This document shows positions 44,529 through 54,876 of a DNA stretch of 64,000 bases, one piece after another. Position 1 is the first letter of the stretch. Every line of letters starts with the position of its first letter. The notes under the pieces were generated by a model, which worked only from the letters and a program-made list of their open reading frames with translations, was not told where the DNA came from and ran no database searches. Origin of the DNA: Sphingobium indicum B90A. GTDB lineage: Bacteria > Pseudomonadota > Alphaproteobacteria > Sphingomonadales > Sphingomonadaceae. The stretch spans positions 1 to 64,000 of the forward strand of contig NZ_CP013072.1 of assembly GCF_000264945.2 (NCBI RefSeq), read 5' to 3'. The position numbers were made by a program, and so were the translations under genes.

Positions 44529-45121
44529 GATGGCGCGGTTCGTCATGACTTTCGCCATGTGGTGGGTGATGATGGTCGCGATGATGCTTCCCTCCGCGGC
44601 GCCGATGGTCCTGCTCTACGCTCGCGCCGCGCCCGCCTCCACGCGCCCGGCGACGGAGAGCTTCACCCTGGGCTATCTGCTGGTCTGGGGTTTCTTTTCC
44701 CTCATCGCCACCCTGGCGCAATGGCGCCTGGCCGCAATGGCGATGCTGTCCCCCATGGCGATGGCGACGTCCAGCCGCCCGCTGGCCGCCGCCCTGCTGA
44801 TCGCGGCGGAACCTATCAGATCAGTCCGTGGAAGGATGCCTGCCTGCGCCAATGCCGCAATCCCGCGCAGTTCCTCAGCCGCCATTATCGGCCGGGCTGG
44901 GCCGGTGCGCTGCGCATGGGCGCTCTCCATGGCGCCTGGTGCGTCGGCTGTTGCTGGATGCTGATGGCGCTGCTGTTCGTGGCGGGATCATGAACCTCGC
45001 CTGGATCGCGTTGCTGACGCTGCTGGTGGGTCTGGAAAAACTGCTGCCATGGGGCCGCGTCGTCTCCGTGGCGGCGGGTATAGGCTGCATCCTGTCGGCG
45101 TGGGCGATATTGATGGGGTGA
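44335..45121 (+). pseudogene. DUF2182 membrane protein, frameshifted as sequenced
   Basis: DUF2182 is a predicted metal-binding integral membrane protein. Family features visible are AEDPMAAMMMPGDMPWAMARF, here shortened to PMAAMMMPGDMPW, then VMMVAMMLPSAAPMVLLYAR, and the C-terminal ISPWKDACLRQCRNPAQFL and CVGCCWMLMALLFVAG. Reading requires frame changes at about 44430-44449, 44808 (GGG to GG) and 44990. All look like one-base losses in homopolymer runs, so the gene is probably intact in the cell. It pairs with the upstream DUF1326 gene. Confidence 0.8.
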
Positions 45122-45219
45122 CGGTTTTTCGCAGCCAGGGGTAGTTCCGCGCCTTCCGCTCTCGTTGAAGCGCTCCGTGCGCCTCATGGCCAGGTCTGGC
45201 CACGCCATCCCCACACACC

Positions 45220-45839
45220 CTAGGCCTTGTCCTTCTCCACGCCCGCGTGGAAGGCGATCCTGAGCGCTTCGGCTAGGCTTTTCACCTCCAGCTTCTGCAT
45301 CAGGTTGGCGCGGTGGATTTCGACCGTGCGCGGGCTGATCGCCAGGTCGTAGGCGATGGTCTTGTTCGGCAACCCTTCGACCAGCCCGTGCAGCACCTCG
45401 CGCTCCCGCTCGGTCAGGATGTTGAGCCGCGCCCGCGCATCCTCCGCCCGCGCATTCGCGCCGCGATCCGCCACCGCCACCCGCCGCGCCGCCTCGACGC
45501 AGCCCAGCAGCGCCGCCTTTTCGAACGGCTTCTCGATAAAGTCGCTCGCCCCCGCCTTCATCGCCGTCACCGCCATGTCGATGTCGCCATGGCCGGTCAT
45601 GATCACCACCGGCAGCATGACGCCCCCGCCCGCAGCTTCCCGCTGCACCGCCAGCCCGTCCATGTCCGGCATCCGCCGTCCAGCAGCACGCAGCCCGGCT
45701 CCAGACCGGCGGCCTCTTTCAAAAGGGCAAACCGCCCTCAACAGTTCACCATGAACCGCTGGTCTTCAGCATGAAGGACAGCGGACCGCCGGATCGCCTC
45801 GTCATCGTCCACGACATAGATGGGAAATGGCTCGCTCAT
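45220..45839 (-). pseudogene. fixJ: FixJ-type response regulator, frameshifted as sequenced
   Basis: The reconstructed protein of about 206 residues has a receiver domain (IYVVDDDEAIRRS start, phospho-Asp in LLD-RMPDMDGL, then PVVIMTGHGDIDMAVTAMKAG and FIEKPF) and a LuxR-type DNA-binding domain (LTEREREVLHGLVEG to TVEIHRANLMQKL). Apparent base losses lie near 45677, 45721, 45737, 45757 and 45781. It starts 2 bp after the FixL stop. In rhizobia, FixJ activates microaerobic genes, usually through fixK. Confidence 0.85.
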
Positions 45840-45841
45840 GC

Positions 45842-46974
45842 TTAGTCCACCGCGTCCAATGTGAAGTGAAAGGCCGTGCCGCCCCATTGGGAGGGCCCGC
45901 CCAGATACGCCCGCCATGCCCCTCCACGATGGTCTGGCTGATCGACAGGCCGACGCCCATGCCGGACGCCTTGGTGGTGGTGAAGGGGTGAACAGCGTGC
46001 GCGACATCTCCGGCGCCAGCCCCGGCCCGCTGTCCGCGACGATCACCTCCACCCGGCATTTTCCCCCGGAACGGCGGACAGGCGCAGGATGCGCGCCGGG
46101 CTGTCGGCCATCGCCTCCACGGCGTTTTGGTCAGGTTGATGATGACCTGCTGCAACTGCACCCGGTTGACCAGCACCTTGTCGACGCGGGGGTCGACGCT
46201 GATGTCCATGTCCAGCCCCCGGCTGTCCACGCCGATGAAGGCCAGCGCCGCCCCCTCCGCCAGCAATCCACGCAGCGGCTCGGGCTGGCGCATCGTCTCG
46301 CCGCGCTGATGAATTCGCGCAGCGACCGGATGATCTCGCCTGCGCGCAGGGCCTGGTTCGCGCTTTCCGCATCGCTCGCGCAGCAGTTCCGGTCCACCGC
46401 CCCCGGCGTCCAGCATGTCGCGCCCGGCCTCCAGATAGTTGGCGATGGCGGTCAGCGGCTGGTTCAGTTCATGCGCCAGCGCCGATGCCAGCGTCCCCAT
46501 CGCCGTCACCCGCGACGCATGGCCAGTTCGGCCTGAAGGTCGGCCACCCGCCGCTCGGCCTGCTGGCTTTCGGTCAGGTCGCGGATGAAGCCGGTGAACA
46601 GCCGCCGCCCTTCATCCTGCACCTCCCCACCGACAGTTCGATGGGGAATGTCGACCCGTCCCGCCGCCGCGCGCTGGTCAGGCGGCCGATGCCGATGATC
46701 CGCTTTTCCCCGGTCGTCAGATAATGGTGGATATAGCCGTCATGCCTCTCCCGGTCGGGGGAGGGCATCAGCATGGAGATATTCTCGCCCAGCACGTCGC
46801 TTTCGGCATATTGGAACATGCGCTGCGCGGCCGCGCTGAACGACACGATCGTGCCGCGCATGTCGATGACGATCAGCGGTCCGGGACGGTCGCCAGGATG
46901 GAGCCGAGCAATGCCTGTTCCAGGCTGTGCTCGCGCTGCGTCAGGCCATCGGTTTCATCGTCCGCTACCGCCAT
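45842..46974 (-). pseudogene. fixL: FixL-type haem-PAS histidine kinase, frameshifted as sequenced
   Basis: The reconstructed protein of about 378 residues has a PAS domain with FSAAAQRMFQYAESDVLG and RHDGYIHHYLTTGEKRIIGIGR, in which the His of RHDGY corresponds to the haem-ligand His of FixL. It is followed by the phospho-acceptor segment SALAHELNQPLTAIANYLEA, the N box near INLTKNAVEA, and the G boxes. There is no transmembrane part, as in soluble FixL. Apparent losses of one base occur near 45897, 45988, 46055, 46125, 46306, 46375, 46515, 46628 and 46880, mostly in homopolymers. It senses oxygen and phosphorylates FixJ. Confidence 0.85.
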
Positions 46975-46994
46975 GCCGACACCATGCCGTGGCT

Positions 46995-47809
46995 TCAATG
47001 CGCCAGCAAGAGCGGAACATGCGCCTCGCGCAGCATGGCGCGCGTGACGCCGCCGAATATCATTTCGCGCAACCGGCTATGGCCAAAGGCGCCCATCGCC
47101 ATCCAGTCCGGCTCCAGCACGCCGATGGCGGCCTTCAGCGACGCATCGATGGTGCGCCCGTCTGCGGCCATGTGTGCAACTGGCACTTGATGCCATGGCG
47201 GGCCAGATATTCCGGCGCGTCGGTCGCGGGGAAGGGATATTTGCCCGCTTCCTCGACTGTCACGACATGCACCTCCTCCGCCAGCTTCAGCAGCGGCACG
47301 GACAGGCGCAGCGCGGCGGATGCTTCCTGCGAACCTTCCCAGGCCACCATCGCGCGGCCCGTGACCGGAAAGGACTTCGCTTCCTGCGGCACGGCGATCA
47401 CCGGAACCCGCCCGGCCAGCGCCAGGTCGGCGGCCAGGTGCAGCGGATCTGCGAATTCCCGGCGCGGCCCGGGCGGCAGGGTGACGATCATGCCGTCGGT
47501 CAGCGCCGCCGCGGACAGCAGGCCATGGACGACATCGCCTTCCACATGGCGCCAGTCCCAGCTCACATCCTCGCGGCGCAGCCGATCCTCCACGCGCATC
47601 CGGGCCTTTTCATCGATGTCGTAGAGTTCCGCCATCATCGCCGGGGCCATGGACGCGCCGCCGTACATGTCGGCCGCCACGAAATCCGGCATGGCCGTCA
47701 CCTGCACGCAATGGATGTGCGCGCCCGATGCGCGGGCAAGATCGCAGGCCGCCTGCAAGCGGCTTTCCGCGCCACGATCTTCATGAATGTGCAGCAGGAC
47801 CGATTTCAT
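46995..47809 (-). pseudogene. Universal stress protein, one frameshift as sequenced
   Basis: This UspA-family protein of about 271 residues has two Usp-like halves; the C-terminal one has the ATP-loop pattern in MGAFGHSRLREMIFGGVTRAM. The frame breaks at about 47178, between HGIKCQ and AHMAADGRT, by an apparent single-base loss. It precedes fixL by 20 bp on the same strand, consistent with a usp-fixL-fixJ operon for low-oxygen or stress response. Confidence 0.85.
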
Positions 47810-47921
47810 CGTCTGTCTCCCGGCAAGCGTCTCTTTCCCTTTTGGCTAGGACTCCCCGGCGCGGTCGCCATCAGGAATAATCCTTATATCCTTTTCGGCG
47901 CGGAATCCGATTGCATGGAAT

Positions 47922-48272
47922 ATGAGTTGGACGACCATACGCCTCGAACTTGCCCGGACGCCCGCCTTTCCCAACGGATCGGCGGCGCGAAGCTATGTGC
48001 TGCGCCTGCCGCTGGGCAGCGGCGGCCTGATCGACGAAAGGGAATATCGCATCCATCCCGAACTGGCGACGGCGCGCCGTTTCTGGCCGAACGAGCCGGA
48101 CCGGCACGGCACGTTGCTGCACACCGGGAATGGTTGGGCCTTGTCCTATGAGCAGGGTGAGGCGGATGACGAGAAGATCTACCGGCTGGACGCCCACGCC
48201 ATCCAGCCCGGCGCCTATCTGACGCTGACCGACCCGGACGGGGAATGCCTGCCCTTCGTGGTGAAGGGATGA
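47922..48272 (+). CDS. Conserved-type hypothetical protein, 116 residues
   Basis: The soluble protein starts MSWTTIRLELARTPAFPNGSA and contains the motifs SYVLRLPLGSGGLID, RRFWPNEPDRHG and HAIQPGAYLTLTDPDG. I have the impression of short proteins like this in sphingomonads near oxygen-response genes, but no function is known to me. It is divergent from usp-fixLJ and is intact even though it lies inside the segment rich in apparent sequencing errors. Confidence 0.75.
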   Translation: MSWTTIRLELARTPAFPNGSAARSYVLRLPLGSGGLIDEREYRIHPELATARRFWPNEPDRHGTLLHTGNGWALSYEQGEADDEKIYRLDAHAIQPGAYLTLTDPDGECLPFVVKG

Positions 48273-48499
48273 GTCCGGCCTGATCGCGGCGGCCGCACTT
48301 CGCCCCGCAGTCGCTGCCGCGCGCCTGGCCGGGAGTCGATCTTCGGGAACAAGCGGGTTCGGCCCGATCCCAGGGCGTTGATGGCGCTGATCGAGTGACG
48401 GCGTCGGCAGAGCCGCCCGCGAAATGCAAATCTATACTGCTAATGACTTGCAACATCCTCTTATTTGGCTAGCGGGAGTGCAGCCTCATGGGGGAATGA

Positions 48500-50661
48500 A
48501 TGCACATCCGACCGTCTTTCCTGCTCGTCACCACCATGCTCGCGCTGTCGAGCCGGCCTGCCCTGGCCCAGTCCGAACCCGCGGCCGATGCCGAGGGCGC
48601 AGGCCCGATCATCGTGACGGCGGCGCGCACGATCTTGCCCGCCAACGCCCTGCCGATGACCATCGACGTAATCGATCGGGAAACGCTCAACCAACAGGTC
48701 GCGATCGGCGGCTCCATCGTCGATGCGGTGTCGGCGCTGACCCCGTCCTTCTCGCCACGCGCCAGAAGCTGTCCGGCGCGGGAGAGACGCTGCGCGGCCG
48801 TTCGCCCCTCTATGCGATCAACGGCATCCCGCAAACCGCGCCGCTGCGCGACGGATCGCGGGACGGCTTCACCATCGACCCCTTCTTCATCGACCGGGTC
48901 GAACTGATCTACGGTTCCAACGCGTTGCAGGGGATCGGCGGTGCCGGCGGCATCGTCAACCAGGTGACGGTGGCGCCGCCCCAGAGCGACGGCCTGTCGG
49001 GCCGGATGTTGGTGCAGGGCAATGCCGACACCGGCTTTCACGGCGACGGCGTCGGCGGCAAGGTCGCGGGGCTGCTCGCCTGGCGCGCCGGGCGCTGGGA
49101 CGCGACGGTGGGCGCGGCCTATGAAAAGCGCGGCGCATTCTACGACGGCCATGGCAATCGCGTCGGCACCGACCTGACCCAGGGCGAGACGCAGGACAGC
49201 CGAAGCTGGTCGCTGTTCGGCCGCTTCGGCTATGCGCTCAGCGACAGCGCCCGGCTGGACCTGACCATGAGCCGCTTCCATTTGAAGGGGGAGGGCGACT
49301 ACGTCACGCTGGACGGCAATCCCGCCATCGACCTCCCGACGACCTCCGTGCGCGGCACTCCGCCGGGCGTCCCCGCCACCAACCGCACCGAAAGCGCGGC
49401 GCTGACGCTCACCGACGGCGACCTGTGGGGCGGCAACTTCATCGCGCAGCTTTTCTTCAACCGCTCGCGGGACACCTATGGCGGGGAGGTTGCGCCCATC
49501 GCCACCTTCCAGGATGCGGCCATCGCGCCGGTCAACACGCTGTTCGACCAGTCGCAGAACCGCAGCCGCAAATATGGCGGCAAGATCAGCTACGAACGCG
49601 CCATGCCGGGTTTCGAGGCGCTGACCGCCGTTCTGGGTTTCGATGCGCTTTACGATCTGACCGAACAGCGCCTGATCGCCACCGGCCGGACCTGGGTGCC
49701 GCCGACCGATTATCGCAGCCTGGCGCCCTTCGCCCAGCTCAACCTGGCGCTGTTCGACAAGAAGCTGCGCCTGGCGGGCGGCATCCGATATGAGGATGTG
49801 CGCATCCATATCGACGACTATCACACGTTGGCCTCCTATCGCGGCGGCTTCGACGTGGCGGGCGGGACGCCGACCTTTCACGACACCTTGTTCAATGGCG
49901 GCGCCATATTGGAGCCGTGGGACGGCATCCGCGCCTATGCCAGCTATGCCGAGGGCTACACCGTCCCCGACGTCGGACGCATCGCGCGCGCCATCGACCG
50001 GGCCGGGGTCGATATCGACAATTATGTGAACATCAGCCCTATCGTGTCGAACAATCGCGAGATCGGCGTTGAAGTGAAGCGCGGGCCCGTGGATGCCAGC
50101 GCGGCTTATTTCTGGTCGACCAGCAAGAATGGGTCGCTGCTGGTGGCGCAGTCGGTCGGCGCGCCGTTCGAGGTGCAACGCCAGCGGGTGGAGATACAGG
50201 GCCTGGAACTGAACCTGTCGGTCAGGACGCCGCTGCCGGGGCTGACCCTGTCCACCGGCTACGCCCATCTGATCGGACGTACCGACGGATCGGACAATGG
50301 CGTCGACAAGGTGGATCGCGACCTGGACGGCGCGAACATTTCGCCCGACCGCCTGAATGTCGCCGCCAGCTATGTGCATGGGCCGCTGTCGGCGCGCATC
50401 CAGACGCAATTCTTCCTCTCGCGCCAGTTCGAACGCGAACCGGGCAAATATCCCATGCTATACAGGTTCGACGGCTATGAGGTGACCGATGTGTCGCTCC
50501 GCTATCAGACGCGGTTCGGGGCGTTGACGCTGGCGGCGCAAAATATCTTCGACAGATTCACCATCGATTATTACACGCAAACCGTCCGGCCCACCGACAA
50601 GGCCCATTATTTCGCAGGGCGCGGGCGCAATTTCACCCTGTCCTGGGATTATCGGTTCTAG
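48500..50661 (+). pseudogene. TonB-dependent siderophore-type receptor, one frameshift as sequenced
   Basis: The reconstructed 720-residue receptor has a signal peptide (FLLVTTMLALSSRPALAQ), a plug domain (PIIVTAARTILPANALPM to RVELIYGSNALQGIGGAGG) and a 22-strand barrel ending in SWDYRF. Frame is lost at about 48755, where one C seems missing in FSPTRQKLSGAG. It imports a ferric chelate or similar. Translation of the PepSY gene starts within its stop codon, so the two are coupled. The region upstream (48424-48455) has TGCAA/TTGCA arms that might be an iron-regulator site, at low certainty. Confidence 0.85.
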
Positions 50662-51743
50662 TGAAGCTGATCAACGCCCTTCACCGCTGGACCGGCGGAC
50701 TGATCGGGCTGCTGCTCGCCCTTCTGGGCCTCAGCGGCGCGCTGCTGGTGCACAAGAATGCCTGGACGCTGGCGCCCCATGCCAGCGACCCGCGGGTGGA
50801 GGATGTGCGCCAACTGGCGCAGGTGACGCAGCGCATCATGGCCGATCCGGCGGCGCGGCCCCAATCGATCACCTATGCGTCCGACGATTTCGGGCTGCTT
50901 AAACTGCTGTTCGACGATGGCGGCGGCGCCTATGCCGATCAGCGCGGCGGCGTGGTGATGCGGTGGAACAGCCAGTGGGAGCGGCCTGAACTCTGGCTGT
51001 TCGACTTCCACCATCACCTCTTCTCCGGCGAGACGGGTGATTGGGCTATCGGCATCGCCGCGCTTTGCGGGCTGTTCTTCGTGTTCACCGGCCTCATCCT
51101 CTGGTGGCGCACGCGGCGGACCTTCGAATGGCGGCTATGGCCGGCGCGGATGAGCCGCCCGGCGATCGTGCGGCATCATCGCGATCTGGGCGTCGTCGTC
51201 GCGCCGCTGCTGCTGCTGTCGCTCGCGACGGGGGCCGTGCTGGTGTTCCGGCCGATGGCGGCGCTGCTGTTCGGGCCGGGCGCGCCCGCGCAGATCGACA
51301 AGGCCTTGGCCGCTCCGCCGCCCCGCGACGCCAGACTTGCCGACCGACTGGACTGGGCGGGCATGATCGTGACGGCCAAGGCCCGCTTTCCCGACGCGGA
51401 ACTGCGCAGCCTCAGCCTGCCGCGCAAGAATAGCGGCCTGATCACCATCCGCATGCGCCGGCCGCAGGAATGGCTGCCCAATGGTCGCACCACCCTCTGG
51501 TTCGCGGCCGACAGCGGCGCGCTGGTCGCGGCGCGCGACGCCGCCACGCTGCCGACGGTGGTGAAGGGGTATAATCTGCTCTATCCCCTCCATGCGGCGA
51601 AGGTCGGCGGCCTGGCGTTCAGGCTGGTCATGACCCTGGCGGGGCTGGCGATGACGCTGCTCGGCACGCTCGCGGTCTGGACCTTCTGGTTCAGGCGTCC
51701 GGCAAGGGCGGCGCGCCCGCGTCAGATCGCGATCAGGGCATAG
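50661..51743 (+). CDS. PepSY-associated membrane protein
   Basis: The 360-residue inner-membrane protein has four helices (about 10-32, 125-150, 175-200, 325-350) and the PepSY_TM pattern: LHRWTGGLIGLLLALLGLSG near the start, HHHLFSGETGDW, and RHHRDLGVVVAPLLLL with conserved His. Such proteins serve as ferric-siderophore reductases next to TonB receptors. The GTG start shares its first base with the TAG stop of the receptor gene. The 3' end overlaps the convergent phosphoesterase gene by 22 bp. Confidence 0.9.
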   Translation: MKLINALHRWTGGLIGLLLALLGLSGALLVHKNAWTLAPHASDPRVEDVRQLAQVTQRIMADPAARPQSITYASDDFGLLKLLFDDGGGAYADQRGGVVMRWNSQWERPELWLFDFHHHLFSGETGDWAIGIAALCGLFFVFTGLILWWRTRRTFEWRLWPARMSRPAIVRHHRDLGVVVAPLLLLSLATGAVLVFRPMAALLFGPGAPAQIDKALAAPPPRDARLADRLDWAGMIVTAKARFPDAELRSLSLPRKNSGLITIRMRRPQEWLPNGRTTLWFAADSGALVAARDAATLPTVVKGYNLLYPLHAAKVGGLAFRLVMTLAGLAMTLLGTLAVWTFWFRRPARAARPRQIAIRA

Positions 51744-52465
51744 GGCCGGTCGAACCGTTCCGACAGCACGAACCGGGCGCAATTATAGACCGGAACGCCG
51801 CCGGGCGTCTTTCCTTCGAACGCGCCGCGATGGGCGTGGCCGTGCACGGCGAAGCGGACATTGTCGAACCTGTCGATGGCTTCGGCCAACCGGGAGGAAC
51901 CCAGGAATGGGAAGATCTCCGGCGGCTCTCCCTGCACGGTATCGACCACCGGCGCATAGTGGAGCACGGCCACGGTCCGCTCCGTCCGCAGCGAACGCAG
52001 CGCGTTTTCCAGCTTGCGCGCCTCGTTGATCGATTCCTCGACGAAGCCCTTGATCGCGCTTTCCCCGAAGGCGCCCAGTTCCCCCCGGCCGAATCCGCCG
52101 ACAAAGCCCTTCACCCCGGCGAAGCCCACGCCCCTTATCTCCACCGCCTGATCGTCCAGCACGGTGACGCCGGCGCCGTGCAGGATCTGCGCCACGATTT
52201 CGGGCTGGCCGCATTCATGGTCGTGATTGCCCAGCACCGCGACGGTCGGGATGGTGCAGCTTCGCAGGTCTTCGGCCAGGACTTCGGCCTCCCGCGTCTT
52301 GCCGAAATTGGTGAGGTCGCCGCACAGGGCCAATATGTCTGCCCGGGCGGAAATCTCCTCGAACATGGCGCGGTAGCGATGCTCGGACGAATCCGTGACG
52401 TGCAGGTCGCCGACGGCGGCCAGGACCAGGCTGTCCCTCGGCCGCGCCTCACTGGTTGCGGTCAT
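51722..52465 (-). CDS. Calcineurin-like metallophosphoesterase
   Basis: The 247-residue protein has the full metal-binding set: VGDLHV (DxH), LALCGDLTNFG, VLGNHDHE and HGHAHRG. No signal peptide is seen. The substrate is unknown. The start at 52465 (MTATSEARP) has GGAGGAG upstream and overlaps the end of the nucleotidyltransferase gene by 17 bp, so the two are co-translated. Confidence 0.9.
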   Translation of the reverse strand: MTATSEARPRDSLVLAAVGDLHVTDSSEHRYRAMFEEISARADILALCGDLTNFGKTREAEVLAEDLRSCTIPTVAVLGNHDHECGQPEIVAQILHGAGVTVLDDQAVEIRGVGFAGVKGFVGGFGRGELGAFGESAIKGFVEESINEARKLENALRSLRTERTVAVLHYAPVVDTVQGEPPEIFPFLGSSRLAEAIDRFDNVRFAVHGHAHRGAFEGKTPGGVPVYNCARFVLSERFDRPYALIAI

Positions 52466-53222
52466 GGCTCTCCTCCAGCCCCTTGCCCACCACGTCGGCA
52501 AAGCCCCAGTCGGTGATGTCGACCAGATAGTCGCGCGGCGAAAGCAGCCGGCCCCGGCACACGCGCAGATTGGGGACGGGCAGTTCGGCGCGGGTCTGCA
52601 ACCGGCCCAGCAATTCCTCGAACAGCCAGAGCGGAATGCAATGCCGCTCGGTCGGATAGATGAAGCGGAAATTCAGCAGGTGGATGAGCAGCACTTCCCA
52701 ATGCAGTTCCATCGCGTCCAGCAGCCGTTGCCAGTCGATGCGCTCATGCTGCCGCAGGATGATGTGCGCGACGTCCGCGCCGTCATAGCGGTATCGATCC
52801 TGGATGAAGACCTTGGACAGGATGAATTCGGTCGGCGGGGTGATCCGCACCGTCGTGCCATAGACTTCCGCATGGGATATGTCGCGGAACCATTCCTCGG
52901 TCACGGGCAGGCTGGCCGAGGAGATGTTGTATATGACGTCGAAGAAATTGCCGTCGCGCCAGACCTTGCCGATCCAGCGTTCGTCCTCGAATTCGACCCG
53001 ATGTCCCAGCGCCTTGAAATAGGCCAGGATGCGGGGCGCATCGCCCGGCTTGCAGAAGACGTCCAGATCCTTGGTCGGCCGCGTTATGCCGGTATGGCAT
53101 CCCAGCGCATAGGTGCCCGACAGCATGAAGGGGATGCCGGACTGGACCAGATGCGCAAGGCTTTCGGCATAGAATTCCGCCGCGTCCGGTGGAGGATCGA
53201 AGGTGGCGGGTTCGCGGTTCAT
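52449..53222 (-). CDS. Nucleotidyltransferase-fold protein
   Basis: The protein of about 257 residues has the nucleotidyltransferase core: MLSGTYALGCHTGITRPTKD followed by DLDVF, with the metal aspartates, then FDVIYN. The C-terminal part is helical. It resembles the AbiEii/DUF1814 and minimal-NTase fold but shows no specific toxin partner; the only neighbour in the transcript is the phosphoesterase. The ATG at 53222 is used; a TTG six codons upstream is possible. Biological role is unknown. Confidence 0.8.
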   Translation of the reverse strand: MNREPATFDPPPDAAEFYAESLAHLVQSGIPFMLSGTYALGCHTGITRPTKDLDVFCKPGDAPRILAYFKALGHRVEFEDERWIGKVWRDGNFFDVIYNISSASLPVTEEWFRDISHAEVYGTTVRITPPTEFILSKVFIQDRYRYDGADVAHIILRQHERIDWQRLLDAMELHWEVLLIHLLNFRFIYPTERHCIPLWLFEELLGRLQTRAELPVPNLRVCRGRLLSPRDYLVDITDWGFADVVGKGLEESHDRNQ

Positions 53223-53276
53223 CCCCAGGGGAACGGACAAGCCGGCGCTTCCGTTCCCCCTTCCGTTTCCGCGGGC

Positions 53277-54776
53277 TTATTTCATCGTCGGGATGACGAA
53301 GCTCTGGTCGATCACCGCGCCGCCGTCGGGCCAGCGCTGCGTGATCTTCTTGGTGCGGGTGTAGAAGCGCACGCCGTCCATGCCATATTGGTCGAGATCG
53401 CCGAAGCCCGACCGCTTCCAGCCGCCGAAGCTGTGATAGGCGACCGGCACCGGGATCGGCACGTTGATGCCGACCATGCCGACCTCGACATCGGCGGCGA
53501 ACTTGCGGGCATAATCGCCGTTGCGGGTGAAGATGGCGACGCCGTTGCCATATTGATGCTTCGAGGGATAGCTCAGCGCCTCCTCGAAGCTCTGGGCGCG
53601 CAGGATCTGGAGCACGGGGCCGAAAATCTCGTCCTGATAGCTTTTCATTTCCGGCGTCACCCGGTCGATCAGCGTCGGGGCGAGGTAGAAGCCCTCCTCA
53701 TAGCCCTGGAGCGAGAAGCCGCGACCGTCGACCACGATTTCCGCGCCTTCGTCGGCGGCCATCTGGATATAGCTTTCCACCCGCGCCTTGTGGACGCCGG
53801 TGACCAGCGGACCATATTGCGCGTCCGGATCGGTCGGGATGCCGGGGCGCAGCGTCTCGATGGCGTCCAGCAGCTTGGCGCGGAAGGCGTCGGCGGTCGC
53901 TTCGCCCACCGGCACGACGACCGGCAGCGCCATGCAGCGTTCGCCCGCAGAGCCATAGGCCGCGCCGACGATGTCGGCCACCGCCTGGTCCATGTCGGCG
54001 TCGGGCAGGATGATGCCGTGATTCTTCGCGCCGCCCATCGCCTGGACGCGCTTGCCGTTCTGGGCGCCGCGGGCATAGACGTAATTGGCGATGTCGGACG
54101 ATCCGACGAAGCTGACCGCCTTGATGGCCGGATGGTCGAGGATGGCGTCGACCATTTCCTTGTCGCCGTGGACGACGTTCAGGATGCCCGCCGGAATGCC
54201 CGCCTGGATCGCCAGTTCAGCCAGGCGCACCGGGACGGAGGGATCGCGTTCCGAGGGTTTCAGGATGAAGGCGTTGCCGCAGGCGATGGCCATGGCGCTC
54301 ATCCAGAGGGGGATCATCGCGGGGAAGTTGAAGGGGGTGATGCCCGCAGCGATGCCCAGCGGCTGGCGCATCGAATAGACGTCGATGCCGGGGCCTGCGC
54401 CCTGGGTATATTCGCCCTTCAGCAGATGGGGGATGCCGCAGGCGAATTCGACGACTTCCAGGCCGCGCTGGATGTCGCCCTTCGCGTCGGCCAGCACCTT
54501 GCCATGTTCGGAGGAGAGCAGCAGGGCCAGTTCGTCCATATTCTGTTCGATCAGTTCCTTGAAGCGGAACATGACGCGGGCGCGGCGCTGGGGGTTGGTC
54601 GCGGCCCATTCGGGCTGGGCGGAAAGGGCGGAGTCGACCGCCTTCTGAAGATGGGCGGCGGTGGCGAGTTCCACCTGGGCCTGGACCGCGCCGGTGGCGG
54701 GGTTGAGGATGTCGGACAGGCGGGCGCCGGGTTGGGGGGCGGATTGTCCATGAATGAAATGGTGAACTGAACGCAT
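53277..54776 (-). CDS. mmsA: CoA-acylating methylmalonate-semialdehyde dehydrogenase
   Basis: The 499-residue protein oxidises methylmalonate semialdehyde (valine breakdown) or malonate semialdehyde (inositol or beta-alanine routes) to propionyl-CoA or acetyl-CoA. Family signs are GGAKNHGIILPDAD, the catalytic Cys in SAGERCMALPVVV, and the ITPFNFPAMIPLWM coenzyme region. The start at 54776 (MRSVHHFIHGQ) is preferred. It is divergent from a LysR regulator over a 100-bp promoter, and no mmsB is adjacent. Confidence 0.95.
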   Translation of the reverse strand: MRSVHHFIHGQSAPQPGARLSDILNPATGAVQAQVELATAAHLQKAVDSALSAQPEWAATNPQRRARVMFRFKELIEQNMDELALLLSSEHGKVLADAKGDIQRGLEVVEFACGIPHLLKGEYTQGAGPGIDVYSMRQPLGIAAGITPFNFPAMIPLWMSAMAIACGNAFILKPSERDPSVPVRLAELAIQAGIPAGILNVVHGDKEMVDAILDHPAIKAVSFVGSSDIANYVYARGAQNGKRVQAMGGAKNHGIILPDADMDQAVADIVGAAYGSAGERCMALPVVVPVGEATADAFRAKLLDAIETLRPGIPTDPDAQYGPLVTGVHKARVESYIQMAADEGAEIVVDGRGFSLQGYEEGFYLAPTLIDRVTPEMKSYQDEIFGPVLQILRAQSFEEALSYPSKHQYGNGVAIFTRNGDYARKFAADVEVGMVGINVPIPVPVAYHSFGGWKRSGFGDLDQYGMDGVRFYTRTKKITQRWPDGGAVIDQSFVIPTMK

Positions 54777-54837
54777 TTTTCCGGTTCCTCTCCTGCCGGT
54801 GGGATGGGGTGGATATAGACGGGCCGGCTTTGCAGAT

Positions 54838-54847
54838 ATACATGTAT
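54838..54847. promoter_or_regulatory. Short palindrome in the mmsA/lysR promoter
   Basis: ATACATGTAT is a perfect 10-bp dyad midway between the divergent starts and 30 bp from lysR. It is a reasonable LysR-type target by position; the sequence alone is not decisive. Confidence 0.35.
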
Positions 54848-54876
54848 GTCGACACATTGGTTGTGCGGATTTGCCT

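Noticed and set aside
44216..48757. Genuine pseudogene cluster (loss of FixLJ, Usp and iron uptake)
   Set aside because: The breaks are almost all homopolymer losses, the reading is otherwise well conserved, and the segment begins at a duplication typical of a mis-join.
52449..53240. AbiEii-type toxin of a toxin-antitoxin pair
   Set aside because: The fold is similar, but no antitoxin-like gene is adjacent; the partner gene is a phosphoesterase.
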